Below, piece by piece: positions 46,933 through 55,850 of a DNA stretch of 64,000 bases. The position numbers were made by a program, and so were the translations under genes. The stretch's first letter is position 1. Every line of letters starts with the position of its first letter. The stretch comes from DATAXP01 sp036272935 (lineage in GTDB: Bacteria; Planctomycetota; Planctomycetia; Pirellulales; PNKZ01): NCBI GenBank assembly GCA_036272935.1, contig DATAXP010000059.1:1-64000 (forward strand), read 5' to 3'. The notes under the pieces are model-generated. The model saw only the letters and a list, made by a program, of their open reading frames with translations, searched no databases and was not told the DNA's origin.

Positions 46933-49900
46933 TCACGGTGCTCCCCAGCCGCCGCCGCCGGGCGTTTCGATGATCAGTTGATCGCCTGGTTGGGATTGGA
47001 ACTGGTCACCGTACTTCAACGTTTCGATCGATCCATCGGCCCGCCGCAGCCAGTTGCGCCCCAGCGCGCCGGGCTGACCGCCTGCCTGGCCGTAGGGCGC
47101 CCAGGGACCGCGGCGCTGCGAGAGGATCGACACTTCGAGCGCGCGCAGAAACTCGAGCCGCCGCACGATGCCGTCGCCGCCACGATGCACCCCCGCGCCT
47201 CCCGAGCCGCGACGTATCGAAAACTCCAACACCCGCACCGGCCAGCGCTGCTCGAGTACTTCGGCATCGGTGAGCCGAGTGTTGGTCATGTGTACTTGAA
47301 CAGCATCGGCACCCGGACCCGCGGCGGTCGCACCGCTGCCGCCGCAGATCGTCTCGTAATAGCCGAACGTCGCGTCGCCGAAGACCACGTTGTTCATTGT
47401 CCCTTGGCTGGCGGCGGCGAGGCCCAGCGCGCCCAACAGCACATCGACCACGCGCTGCGACGTTTCGGTGTTGCCGCCGACGACCGCGGGACACGTTTCC
47501 GGCATGGCCCCCTCGGGCGGTCGGAGCAGGCACTCGGGCAGGACCAGACGCACCGCAGCCAGCACCCCCTGGTTCAACGGAATATCCTCGTCGATCAGCA
47601 CGCGTAGCGAGTACATCACCGCCGCCGTGACAATCGCCCGGTTGGCATTCAGGTTTCCCGGCAGCACCGGCCCGGTGCCGGCGAAGTCGATCGTGGCCGC
47701 GATGGCAGACTGCTGGCCGTCTGCTGCCGGCGGCGCGATGGTGATCGCGACGCAGATCGGCGAGCCATCGTCCAAGTGATCGAGAAACTCGTATCGACCC
47801 GGCGGAAACTTCGCCAGTGCCGCGCGCATCTTCCGCTCGGCCGCCGCTTGGATGTGCCGCATGTAGGCTTCGACCACTGACCAGCCGTAGCGCTCGACCA
47901 ACCGCAGCAGGTCGCGTGCTCCCTGGTTGTTCGCCGCCGCTTGGGCCGCAAGATCGGCGAGATTGTCGGCCACGTTCCGCGTGGGATACACGGCGCCAAG
48001 CAACTCGTCGCGCAGTTGCTCGAACCGCGACTGGCCTCGATCGAGCAGCTTGAAATTGCGAATCAGCACGCCCTCTTCGGCCAGGTTGCGCGAGAACGGC
48101 GGCAGCGAGCCGGGACGGATGCCACCGATCTCGGCATGGTGAGCACGGCTGGCGGTAAAAAACAGCAGCCGCCCGCTTTGCGGATCGTACACCGGCGTGA
48201 CGACCGTGACATCGGGCAGATGCGAGCCGCCGCGGTACGGATCGTTGGTGACGAACACGTCGCCGGCGGCCATGTCGGGATTATCGGCCAACGTACGGCG
48301 CACCGTCTCGCTCATCGCCCCCAGGTGCACGGGGATGTGCGGCGCGTTGACCACCAACTCGCCCGTGGAGGTGAACAGCGCACAACTAAAATCGAGCCGC
48401 TCCTTCACGTTCACGCTGCTGGCGGTGTTGCGGAGCGTGATCCCCATCTGCTCGGCGATCGCGGCGAACTGGTTGTTGAACACTTCCAGCATCACCGGAT
48501 CGGCTGCCGTGCTCACCGAGGCTTGCGGTTTGGTGTCGTGATGCTCGATCAGCAGCTCGCCATATTCCAGCACGCGCGCCCTCCAGCCGGGGTCGATGAC
48601 GGTCGTGGAGATCGCTTCGCGCACGATCGCCGGGCCGGTGATCACGTCGCCCGGCTGCAACTTGGACCGCGTGAAGAGCTTTGTTACGGAAGGTTCGTTG
48701 TCGAACCAGCTGGTGACCTGCCCCTGGGCTTCGAGCTTGCGATCAAGCATCGGCAACGGCGGCACGGCAAGCTGCTCGGTTCGCCCCGTCACCTCGACAC
48801 GCGCGGCCACAATCTCCAGTTCCCGGCCGGCGTGGCGATAGCCGTAGAGTTTTTCGTGGGCCGCTTCGTACGCCGCGGGCCAATCGCCATCAGCCGGTCG
48901 TTCGATGGTCAGATACGCGTCGAGGCCTCGATAGCGCAGGTCGAGCAGTTCGCGCACGTCGATGCGCGTCGCAAGGATGCCTTCGGCCTGCACTTCATCG
49001 CGCGCGGGGGCCGCCAGCTCGTCGAACGTCGTGCGCAACGCGGCGACTGTTTCGGCCGAGTAGGGGCGATAGACGCCGGCAGCGCGGTGCCGCGAGACCT
49101 CGGCCAGGCCGATGCCGTAGGCGCTCAATATGCCGGAATCAGGATGATTGAGCACCTGCCGGATGCCAAGTTCCCGCGCCACGGCGCAAGCATGCTGCGG
49201 CGCGGCACCGCCGAACGCCACGAGCACGTAATCGCGCGGGTCGGCTCCCTTGGCAATCGAAATGGCTTGCACCGCCTTGACCATGTTGGCATTGGCCACG
49301 CGCAGAAAACCTTCGCACAGCTCGTGCGGCGAGTAGCGGCGGCCGGTCGCGGCAATGATCTGATCGATGAGCGCGTTCAGCCGCGCTCCGACCGCTGTCC
49401 GATCGAGCGGAAACGGAAACGAATCGGGCAGAATCTTGCCCAAATAAAAATTCAGGTCGGTCACGCTCAGCGGGCCGCCGCGACCGTAGCAGGCCGGACC
49501 CGGATCGGCCCCGGAGCTATCGGGCCCGACGACGAGCTTCACGCCGTCGAACGCACAGATGCTGCCGCCGCCGGCGGCCACCGTGTGAATGGCCATCATC
49601 GGCGCCACGACGCGCACGCCCGCTTTCTCGGTTTCGTACTCTAGTTCGTAGCGGGCGTCGAAGCGGGCCACGTCGGTACTGGTGCCACCCATGTCGAAGC
49701 CGATGGCACGCTCGAACCCGACAGCCTGGGCCACGCGCGAGAAGCCCACCACGCCTCCGGCAGGCCCCGAAAGGATGCTGTCTTTGCCGACAAACTGCTC
49801 GGCCGCGACGAGCCCGCCGGCGCTGGTCATCAATCGCAACTGAGCTTGTGGCAGCGCGCGGCGCAGTCGTTGCACGTACTGACGCAGCACCGGGTTCAAA

Positions 49901-50757
49901 TAGGCGTCGACCACCGTGGTGTCGCCGCGCGAGACAATCTTTACCAGCGGTGCGACCCGGCTGCTGGTGCTGATCTCGTCGAAGGCAAGCTCCCGCGCGA
50001 TGCCTTCGACCATCTGCTCGTGCTCGGGAAATCTGTAGGCGTGCAACAGGCAGATCGCCAGGGAATCGATCTGCTGCTCGCGCAGCGCGGCAAGCTGCTG
50101 GCGCACGGCGGCGCGGTCGGGCGCTTTGAGCACCTGGCCGTCGACCGTGGTCCGCTCGTCGATTTCGACCATGGCGACAAACAGCGGCTCGGGCTTGCGG
50201 ATCGTCAGGTCGAACAAGCGCGGACGGTTCTGGTAGCCGATGTGCAGGATGTCGCCGAAGCCACGGGTGGTGATGAAGGCGGTGCGCGCGCCACGGCGAG
50301 TGAGCAGGGCGTTCGTGCCGCGCGTCGTGCCCAGCCGCACCACGCAAGGCGGGATCGGCTCGTCGAGCCGCAGCCCCAACAACCAGCGGATCGCCATCAC
50401 CGGCGCTTCGTCGGGCGACGCCAGCTCGTATGCTTGGTCCGCGTGCGGCGCGGCATCCAGTGGCTCGGCCAGCTCGAGCGTGCCGCTGGGGCGATCGAAC
50501 CCGGCGACTTGCGACGCGGCGACTCGGCGACCGGTGGCATCGACCAGTCGCAGCTCGTAGCCGCGCCAAAAACCGTCGGGATCGGCCGAGCGCGCGGGAT
50601 CGACAATGCGCTGCTGTGAAGAGTTCGCGGCAACGGCACCCTTGACGATTCCGGAGCTGAGCAGCTTGTGCCGCCGCAGTTGGCCGTCGGGCGACCGCAT
50701 GAAACAGTCGGTGAACGTGCCGCCGACGTCGATCCAGAATTCGGTCATCGCGGTCAT
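46933..50757 (-). CDS. Fused hydantoinase/5-oxoprolinase (HyuA-HyuB) family protein
   Basis: A 1274-residue protein joining both subunits. The A part (about 1-680) starts FWIDVGGTFTDCFMRSPDGQ with the ATPase-like phosphate motif and includes GFDMGGTSTDVARFDARYEL. The B part (about 720-1274) has RNTASSVNVKERLDFSCALF and HLGAMSETVRRTLADNPDMA, then NDPYRGGSHLPDVTVVTPVY. These enzymes open cyclic amides such as 5-oxoproline or hydantoins using ATP. The exact substrate is not clear. The start at 50757 overlaps the upstream stop by 4 bases (ATGA), so translation is coupled. The gene ends 4 bases from the convergent pseudo-protease gene. Confidence 0.92.
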   Translation of the reverse strand: MTAMTEFWIDVGGTFTDCFMRSPDGQLRRHKLLSSGIVKGAVAANSSQQRIVDPARSADPDGFWRGYELRLVDATGRRVAASQVAGFDRPSGTLELAEPLDAAPHADQAYELASPDEAPVMAIRWLLGLRLDEPIPPCVVRLGTTRGTNALLTRRGARTAFITTRGFGDILHIGYQNRPRLFDLTIRKPEPLFVAMVEIDERTTVDGQVLKAPDRAAVRQQLAALREQQIDSLAICLLHAYRFPEHEQMVEGIARELAFDEISTSSRVAPLVKIVSRGDTTVVDAYLNPVLRQYVQRLRRALPQAQLRLMTSAGGLVAAEQFVGKDSILSGPAGGVVGFSRVAQAVGFERAIGFDMGGTSTDVARFDARYELEYETEKAGVRVVAPMMAIHTVAAGGGSICAFDGVKLVVGPDSSGADPGPACYGRGGPLSVTDLNFYLGKILPDSFPFPLDRTAVGARLNALIDQIIAATGRRYSPHELCEGFLRVANANMVKAVQAISIAKGADPRDYVLVAFGGAAPQHACAVARELGIRQVLNHPDSGILSAYGIGLAEVSRHRAAGVYRPYSAETVAALRTTFDELAAPARDEVQAEGILATRIDVRELLDLRYRGLDAYLTIERPADGDWPAAYEAAHEKLYGYRHAGRELEIVAARVEVTGRTEQLAVPPLPMLDRKLEAQGQVTSWFDNEPSVTKLFTRSKLQPGDVITGPAIVREAISTTVIDPGWRARVLEYGELLIEHHDTKPQASVSTAADPVMLEVFNNQFAAIAEQMGITLRNTASSVNVKERLDFSCALFTSTGELVVNAPHIPVHLGAMSETVRRTLADNPDMAAGDVFVTNDPYRGGSHLPDVTVVTPVYDPQSGRLLFFTASRAHHAEIGGIRPGSLPPFSRNLAEEGVLIRNFKLLDRGQSRFEQLRDELLGAVYPTRNVADNLADLAAQAAANNQGARDLLRLVERYGWSVVEAYMRHIQAAAERKMRAALAKFPPGRYEFLDHLDDGSPICVAITIAPPAADGQQSAIAATIDFAGTGPVLPGNLNANRAIVTAAVMYSLRVLIDEDIPLNQGVLAAVRLVLPECLLRPPEGAMPETCPAVVGGNTETSQRVVDVLLGALGLAAASQGTMNNVVFGDATFGYYETICGGSGATAAGPGADAVQVHMTNTRLTDAEVLEQRWPVRVLEFSIRRGSGGAGVHRGGDGIVRRLEFLRALEVSILSQRRGPWAPYGQAGGQPGALGRNWLRRADGSIETLKYGDQFQSQPGDQLIIETPGGGGWGAP

Positions 50758-52151
50758 CGGGCGGAATTGGTCCCGGATGCGGTCGCCGCCAGCGCCCGGC
50801 ATTGCCGCTGCGCTTCGTCGACAATCTGCGATTCGATCGCCTGCGACCAGCGGTTCGGCAGACCGTAGTAGACCTGGGCGTTGGCCCCTTCGTAGCCTCC
50901 TTCGGCGAGCACGCGCCGCGACGGGATGTACGCCATCACGTCGTTCGAGTAGCCTGCGACCCAGGTGGCCGGCCCCAGTTCATGCTTCAGCCGCAGTGCA
51001 TAATCGACCACCACTTCGCCGCCCAAAAAAATCCAGCGCTGTTCGCCCAACTGCCATACCTCGATCGGATAGGGATACGTCTCGCGCAGTGACTGGCCAG
51101 CGTCGAGGCCTGCCAGCAATCGCCGGGCGAGCGCGGCAACATGCGCGTTGCGCGATTGGGTGTTCTGTTCGAGCTCATCGCGCGTGGGAGGCTTTTCGAG
51201 CCGCAGCGGGATTTCCGCGTAGCTTGTTAGCAATGGTCCGGTGACCGGTTGCATCGCCCCGGCAAGCACTTCGTCAACGGCGACCGCCAATCGCCCGCCA
51301 TAATGCTGGGCGAGTTCCACAGTATCTCGGGGGCGCGGGGCCTGGTCGCCGCCGCAGCCGGCCCAGAACAGCGCGATCGCGCCGGGATGCGCTGCTTCGA
51401 TGGCTGCCTGGGCGTAGCCGGCGTAATCGCCCGAGAATTGGTAATCGACCGGCAACGTTGTCGGATGGCAGGCATAGCCGAACGCAACGGCCAACAGCTT
51501 GCCGTCAGCGCCGCGCACCGCGAGCAAGGGAACATCGAAATCGCTGGGGCCGCGCAACTGGCCACGCTCGCGCACCTGGGGCACGTCGTTGCGCGGGTTG
51601 GTGCGCCGATTGACGGCCACCGTGCAGCAACCTTGGCCGCGAGAGACTAGCGCCGGTTGCAAATGCGCGATCGCTTCGCCGGTAAGCCCGACCAGCTTGT
51701 CAATCAACTGCCCGGTATAGGCGTCGATCCGCTGCCACTGGGCGTCGTCGATGAGCAGCAGCCCTTCGAGATTGCGTCCCACGGCGGGGCCGTGATGGGT
51801 GTGCGAGCAGTTGAATGCGATCTGCCGGCGCTCGAGCCCATATTTGCTGGCCAGTTGCTGGCAGGCGCGCTCGGATGTCGCACGGTCGATGCCGACCAGG
51901 TCCATGGTGATCAGCACCGCGCGCCGGCCCGCGGCATCTTCCAGCACGAGCGCCTTGGCCCGCAAATCTTGGGCGGTGCCTTCGCTGGGGCGATCACGTC
52001 GGTAGCCCGACATCCAAACCGGCGCCGTGGGCGTGATGGTCACTTCGGCCACGCCGGCCTTCCAGGTCTGCGTCGGCTCGGCGGCCGCGATCGGCAGTGC
52101 GGCAACCATTGCAAGGCCGACGATGGTGTGAAGCGCAGCAATGGTTCGCAT
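50754..52151 (-). CDS. Neutral/alkaline ceramidase-like exported protein
   Basis: A 465-residue exported protein (signal peptide 1-24). FNCSHTHHGPAVGRN matches the zinc-binding SHTHxGP motif of neutral ceramidases, and GYACHPTTLPVDYQFSGDYA is the next conserved block (N-terminal ceramidase family, PF04734). True ceramidases have about 650-750 residues; this one lacks the C-terminal Ig-like domain, so the amide substrate may differ. It follows the PVC heme protein by 15 bases and overlaps the hydantoinase start, forming one operon. Confidence 0.88.
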   Translation of the reverse strand: MRTIAALHTIVGLAMVAALPIAAAEPTQTWKAGVAEVTITPTAPVWMSGYRRDRPSEGTAQDLRAKALVLEDAAGRRAVLITMDLVGIDRATSERACQQLASKYGLERRQIAFNCSHTHHGPAVGRNLEGLLLIDDAQWQRIDAYTGQLIDKLVGLTGEAIAHLQPALVSRGQGCCTVAVNRRTNPRNDVPQVRERGQLRGPSDFDVPLLAVRGADGKLLAVAFGYACHPTTLPVDYQFSGDYAGYAQAAIEAAHPGAIALFWAGCGGDQAPRPRDTVELAQHYGGRLAVAVDEVLAGAMQPVTGPLLTSYAEIPLRLEKPPTRDELEQNTQSRNAHVAALARRLLAGLDAGQSLRETYPYPIEVWQLGEQRWIFLGGEVVVDYALRLKHELGPATWVAGYSNDVMAYIPSRRVLAEGGYEGANAQVYYGLPNRWSQAIESQIVDEAQRQCRALAATASGTNSAR

Positions 52152-52166
52152 GATCGATTCGCACGA

Positions 52167-55136
52167 TTACTTCTTGGCCAGCAGGTACGCCAGCAGGTCG
52201 GCCATCTCGGCCACCGTGATCTGCTTTTCGAGCCCCTCGGGCATGAACGATCGGCCGGTGTTCTGTTGTTCCTCAATGTCGCGGCGCAGGATGGTCGTGG
52301 TGCTGCCGTCGGCCTGGTGAACGGCGAGGCTCGTGGCTGTTTCGCCGCTGACCAGTCCGGTAAGCACGCGCCCGTCGCTGGTGAGCAACGTGTGTACCTG
52401 AAAGTTCGGTTTCACCTCGCGGTTGGGATCGAGGATGTTCAGCAGCACGCTGGCCGCCCCGCGATCGCCGACGGCGGCCAGGTCGGCGCCGAGCGTCCGG
52501 CCGTTGTCTTCCAGCCGATGACAAGCCGCGCAACGGGCACGGAACACCACTCTGCCGCGCTTCACGTCGCCGCGCGTGTCGAGCGCGCTGCGATACGCAG
52601 CCACCACCTCGGCACGCGACTCGGTCACCGGCGCGCCGAACACGCGGACTGCCCGATCACGAACGGCCGCCTCGGGCGACAAGTACAGCAATTGCACACG
52701 TCCGGCATCGACCTCGTCGCGCGCGATCTGGCCGCGTTCGACTGCCGAGAACAAGGCCTCCGTCCACTGGCGACGTTCGAGCAGCGTTTCTACAGCGGCT
52801 TGCCGCGCCGGCTTCGACAGGGCCGGCCATGCCGCCAGCAGCAGGTCGGCGACCTCGGGATCGCGATACTTCGCCAACCGCTTGATGGCGGCGGTCTGCA
52901 CGGCTTCGTCATCCGAGCGATCCAACAGCGCTCGCCACGTTTCCTGCGATTGGTCCAGCGGCAGAAAGGCGACGAGCTGGATGGCCGCTTTCCGCGCGTC
53001 GGACGTTTGCTTGGCATCGAGCGCGACGCCGCAGGCCGTTTCGAGCCGTCGACCCCAGTGCAGCTGGCATTTGGGCGGCAGCTCGATGGGCTTGGCGGCG
53101 GGGCGGCCCATCATCAAGCTACGAACCAACGAATCACCTAGCGCGTCGTCCGCTTCCGGCATATGTTCCACGAGCTGCAACAGCCGCTCGACCTCGGCAC
53201 GATCATTGGCTGCGCCAATTTGCTGAGCGAGCTGCGCGAGCAACGTGCTACCGGGCGGTTGGCGCGCGAAGTCGGCATCAGCAGCAAGTCGGTTGACCAA
53301 CCAGCCGGCGCGATCGCCGGTGGCGGAGCAGCGGATGCCCAGGTTGATCCAGGTATCGCCGGCATCTCGCCGGGCCAGCGTTGCCAGTGCCTCGTCGGCC
53401 GTGGCACCGTGGAACAGACCGAGCGACAAAGACGCTTGGCAGCGGACGCGAATCGCTGGATCGTCAGCCAACCGCGCCAAAGCCTCGAGCACGCGCTGGT
53501 CGTCGGCCAGGTGCTCGGCAAGCACTGCCGCGCTCTCGCGCGCCTCAGGCTCAGAGGCTGCGAGCGCCGAGCACACGTCGTCCGCTTCCAGTGCGCCGAG
53601 CGCGGTCAGCACCCACAGCGCGTGTACGCGAGCCAACGGCTGCTCGGCTTGGCGCGCGAGGGCGCGCAACCGGGCGATCGACGCCGGATCGCGGCGCTCG
53701 GCGAGCAACCGGCTGGCGGTGTCGCGATGCCAGCCGTCGCGGCTGGCGAGCAATGTCACCAATTCGTCGGTCGTAGCTCGGCTGAGACGCGGCGGCGTGG
53801 GGCGGCGAAAACCGTCGGGGACGATCCGGTAGATCCGCCCGCGATCGACGCCGGCCGAGGGATCGAGTTGCTTGAGCAGGTCGTCGGGCAGGAAATCGGC
53901 CCCTTCGATCAGCTCGCGACACATATCGACGACGTACAGGCAGCCATCGGGACCGCCGTTGATTTGGGTCGGGCGAAACCAAATATCGCGTGAGGCGAGG
54001 AACTCGACTCCTTCATCGGCCCGGATCGCCTGGAACTTGCAGCCGTCCGGCTCCAAGCGGGCGCGGAACACCAGGTTGTTGGCCACTTCGCCGACGAAGT
54101 ATTGGCCGCGATACTCGCTTGGATAGGCGTCGCCGCGATAGACCGTCCCGCCGCAAGCCGAAGTGAAGATATTCGACGTGACGCCTTGCTCGCGGCTGTC
54201 GTGTTGCTGTTGCCGCAGCGCTTCCCGGGCGACTCGCCATTGCTCCACAGGGCTGATGCGGAACAGTTGCGTGAACTTTCCCTCCGGCATGATCACCACA
54301 CCAGCGGCAGGAGCGGTGACGACTGGGTTGCGGGCGACATAACGGTTGTCGTACATCACCTGCCACGCGGCGGACGAGTTCGAGCTGGCAAACTTTCGGC
54401 CCCAATCGTCGAAGCACATCCCGTACTGGCCGCCGCCGCCGGTGATCCACCAATCGCCGCTGCGGGGATCGAGCGCCACGCCCATGTTGCGCACGGAGCG
54501 CGGCCGCTCGTCGGGCCGATCGGCGCGGTGCACGCTGCCACCGGCCAGGCCGGTCGACAGGTGCACGTTTTGATCGAGTCCCCAGCGCAGGCTGTTGAGC
54601 ATCGCTTCGCCGGCATGATCGCGCTGGAAGCCGGTGAGCACGCGCCGGCGCACGTCGGCCTTGCCGTCGCCGTCGGTGTCCTTCAGATACAGCAGGTCGG
54701 GCGCGGAGCCGACGAACACGCCGCCGTCGTAGCACAGCACGCCGCTGGCGAAGGGCACGTCATCGGCGAATTCGTCGGCGTGCTCATACCGACCGTCGCC
54801 GTCGCGATCTTCCAGTCGACGGATGGCGCCGTGGCCATGCGGGCGCGTGGCGGCGTAGTCGTTGTATTCCGGGTACTCGACGACATACATCCGAGCGTCT
54901 TCGTCGAAGTCGATCGCGATCGGGCTGCGCACCAGCGGCTCGGCCGCCACCAGTTCCACGCGGAAACCAGGTCGCACGACAATCGCTTGCCGCGCCGGCT
55001 CCGGCTGGAGCGGCGGGGTGCGCTCGAGTGCCGCGCTGGGGACAGGCGCGGGGTCCGCCTTTGTCGCGTCGGTCGCGGCAAAGAACATCACCGCGAGAAG
55101 CAGCAGGAACAATATCCGTGTGAGCGGTGCAATCAT
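52167..55136 (-). CDS. PVC-type heme-binding CxxCH protein (membrane-bound dehydrogenase domain)
   Basis: A 989-residue exported protein; the ATG at 55136 is preferred to 55142 because a GAGG ribosome site lies 6-7 bases before it. The leader is about 25 residues. The N-terminal half is a beta-propeller of the membrane-bound dehydrogenase type (FDEDARMYVVEYPEYNDYAA). HEAT-like helices follow (about 440-820), then the heme site CAACH in RARCAACHRLEDNG and a short C-terminal domain ending ITVAEMADLLAYLLAKK. This arrangement is typical of planctomycetes and verrucomicrobia; it is thought to be a quinone- or heme-linked dehydrogenase without known substrate. First gene of a three-gene operon. Confidence 0.92.
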   Translation of the reverse strand: MIAPLTRILFLLLLAVMFFAATDATKADPAPVPSAALERTPPLQPEPARQAIVVRPGFRVELVAAEPLVRSPIAIDFDEDARMYVVEYPEYNDYAATRPHGHGAIRRLEDRDGDGRYEHADEFADDVPFASGVLCYDGGVFVGSAPDLLYLKDTDGDGKADVRRRVLTGFQRDHAGEAMLNSLRWGLDQNVHLSTGLAGGSVHRADRPDERPRSVRNMGVALDPRSGDWWITGGGGQYGMCFDDWGRKFASSNSSAAWQVMYDNRYVARNPVVTAPAAGVVIMPEGKFTQLFRISPVEQWRVAREALRQQQHDSREQGVTSNIFTSACGGTVYRGDAYPSEYRGQYFVGEVANNLVFRARLEPDGCKFQAIRADEGVEFLASRDIWFRPTQINGGPDGCLYVVDMCRELIEGADFLPDDLLKQLDPSAGVDRGRIYRIVPDGFRRPTPPRLSRATTDELVTLLASRDGWHRDTASRLLAERRDPASIARLRALARQAEQPLARVHALWVLTALGALEADDVCSALAASEPEARESAAVLAEHLADDQRVLEALARLADDPAIRVRCQASLSLGLFHGATADEALATLARRDAGDTWINLGIRCSATGDRAGWLVNRLAADADFARQPPGSTLLAQLAQQIGAANDRAEVERLLQLVEHMPEADDALGDSLVRSLMMGRPAAKPIELPPKCQLHWGRRLETACGVALDAKQTSDARKAAIQLVAFLPLDQSQETWRALLDRSDDEAVQTAAIKRLAKYRDPEVADLLLAAWPALSKPARQAAVETLLERRQWTEALFSAVERGQIARDEVDAGRVQLLYLSPEAAVRDRAVRVFGAPVTESRAEVVAAYRSALDTRGDVKRGRVVFRARCAACHRLEDNGRTLGADLAAVGDRGAASVLLNILDPNREVKPNFQVHTLLTSDGRVLTGLVSGETATSLAVHQADGSTTTILRRDIEEQQNTGRSFMPEGLEKQITVAEMADLLAYLLAKK

Positions 55137-55287
55137 AGGCATCCTCGAACCAACAACGCTTCATCGAGCAAACCACGTTGTTCGAGATCGGTCAAGAGGC
55201 CGCAATCGGTTGAACGTCTCTTCGCACTCGAGCGGCGGGCAGGCAGCGCACGCCGCGCCGCTAGCCGAGCTGGATCGGCCGCGAGGC

Positions 55288-55596
55288 CTATCGCAAGCGG
55301 CTTGCTAAAGACTGATACGCGGCCAAGGCCGACTGTTCGATCGCCAACTGCCGGTCGGCGTGCGTTTCCATCATTTCGAAGCCCGGCCGATCGTGCAAGC
55401 GAACCACGGTGCGGCAGGAGTAAACGAGGCCTGGCTGAGCGCAGTCCGAAGAGCTGATCGAAACGGAAAGCACGTCGATCGCGTCGCGAAATCCACTGGT
55501 CAACTCGCCAAACGAGCTTTCAACCATCGCGAGGAGCGAATCATCGAGCAGCGTTTCGCCCTGGGCACGGATTTCAAAGATCACCGGCAGATCCAA
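55288..55596 (-). CDS. Small protein resembling HPF/RaiA ribosome-associated factors
   Basis: A 102-residue protein. Its pattern of a beta strand, helix (DDSLLAMVESSFGELTSGFR), then two strands (IDVLSVSISSSD, YSCRTVVRLHDRPGFEM) and a final helix (DRQLAIEQSALAAYQSLASR) recalls hibernation-promoting factors, which bind the decoding site of idle ribosomes. Identity is weak and basic residues are fewer than usual. No clear ribosome site precedes the ATG. The 151-base gap to the heme-protein gene shows no coding sequence. Confidence 0.45.
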   Translation of the reverse strand: MDLPVIFEIRAQGETLLDDSLLAMVESSFGELTSGFRDAIDVLSVSISSSDCAQPGLVYSCRTVVRLHDRPGFEMMETHADRQLAIEQSALAAYQSLASRLR

Positions 55597-55613
55597 GGAT
55601 AATAATGATGTCG

Positions 55614-55641
55614 AAAAAAGTCGGGGCAGCGCTGCCCCGAC
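55614..55641 (-). terminator. Rho-independent terminator downstream of the PEP-CTERM fragment
   Basis: A perfect 22-bp palindrome GTCGGGGCAGCGCTGCCCCGAC (55620-55641) is followed, on the minus strand, by a run of six T (the A run at 55614-55619). It lies 24 bases past the stop of the PEP-CTERM reading frame, which is its natural gene. Confidence 0.85.
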
Positions 55642-55665
55642 TCACAAGCTCTAATTAGCGTTGCA

Positions 55666-55850
55666 TCAATGTGGGCGTTTGTGGCGCCGCAACTTCCAAG
55701 CGATCGATCCGATCGCCAACGTCCCCAGCAGCAGCGTGCTGGGCTCGGGGACCGGAGTGAATTCGAGAATCAGGTTGCTGGAATTATTGCTCGTCAGAAA
55801 ATCGAAGTGGCCGCCGCCCAGCGGATTGGCAAACGAACTGGCATCGATTA
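55666..55850 (-). pseudogene. 3' fragment of a PEP-CTERM sorting-signal protein
   Basis: Sixty residues remain: a segment ending FDFLTSNNSSNLILEFTP, then the sorting signal VPEPSTLLLGTLAIGSIAWK and the basic tail LRRHKRPH. That is a complete PEP-CTERM tail (VPEP motif, one membrane helix, positive end), processed by an exosortase. The upstream part is absent because the IS66-like element begins exactly at 55851. The longer open frame to 56457 runs through the transposase in antisense and is not real. A good terminator follows the stop. Confidence 0.8.

Noticed and set aside
47941..49644. 567-residue open frame on the plus strand
   Set aside because: Antisense to the hydantoinase gene, which has complete family motifs.
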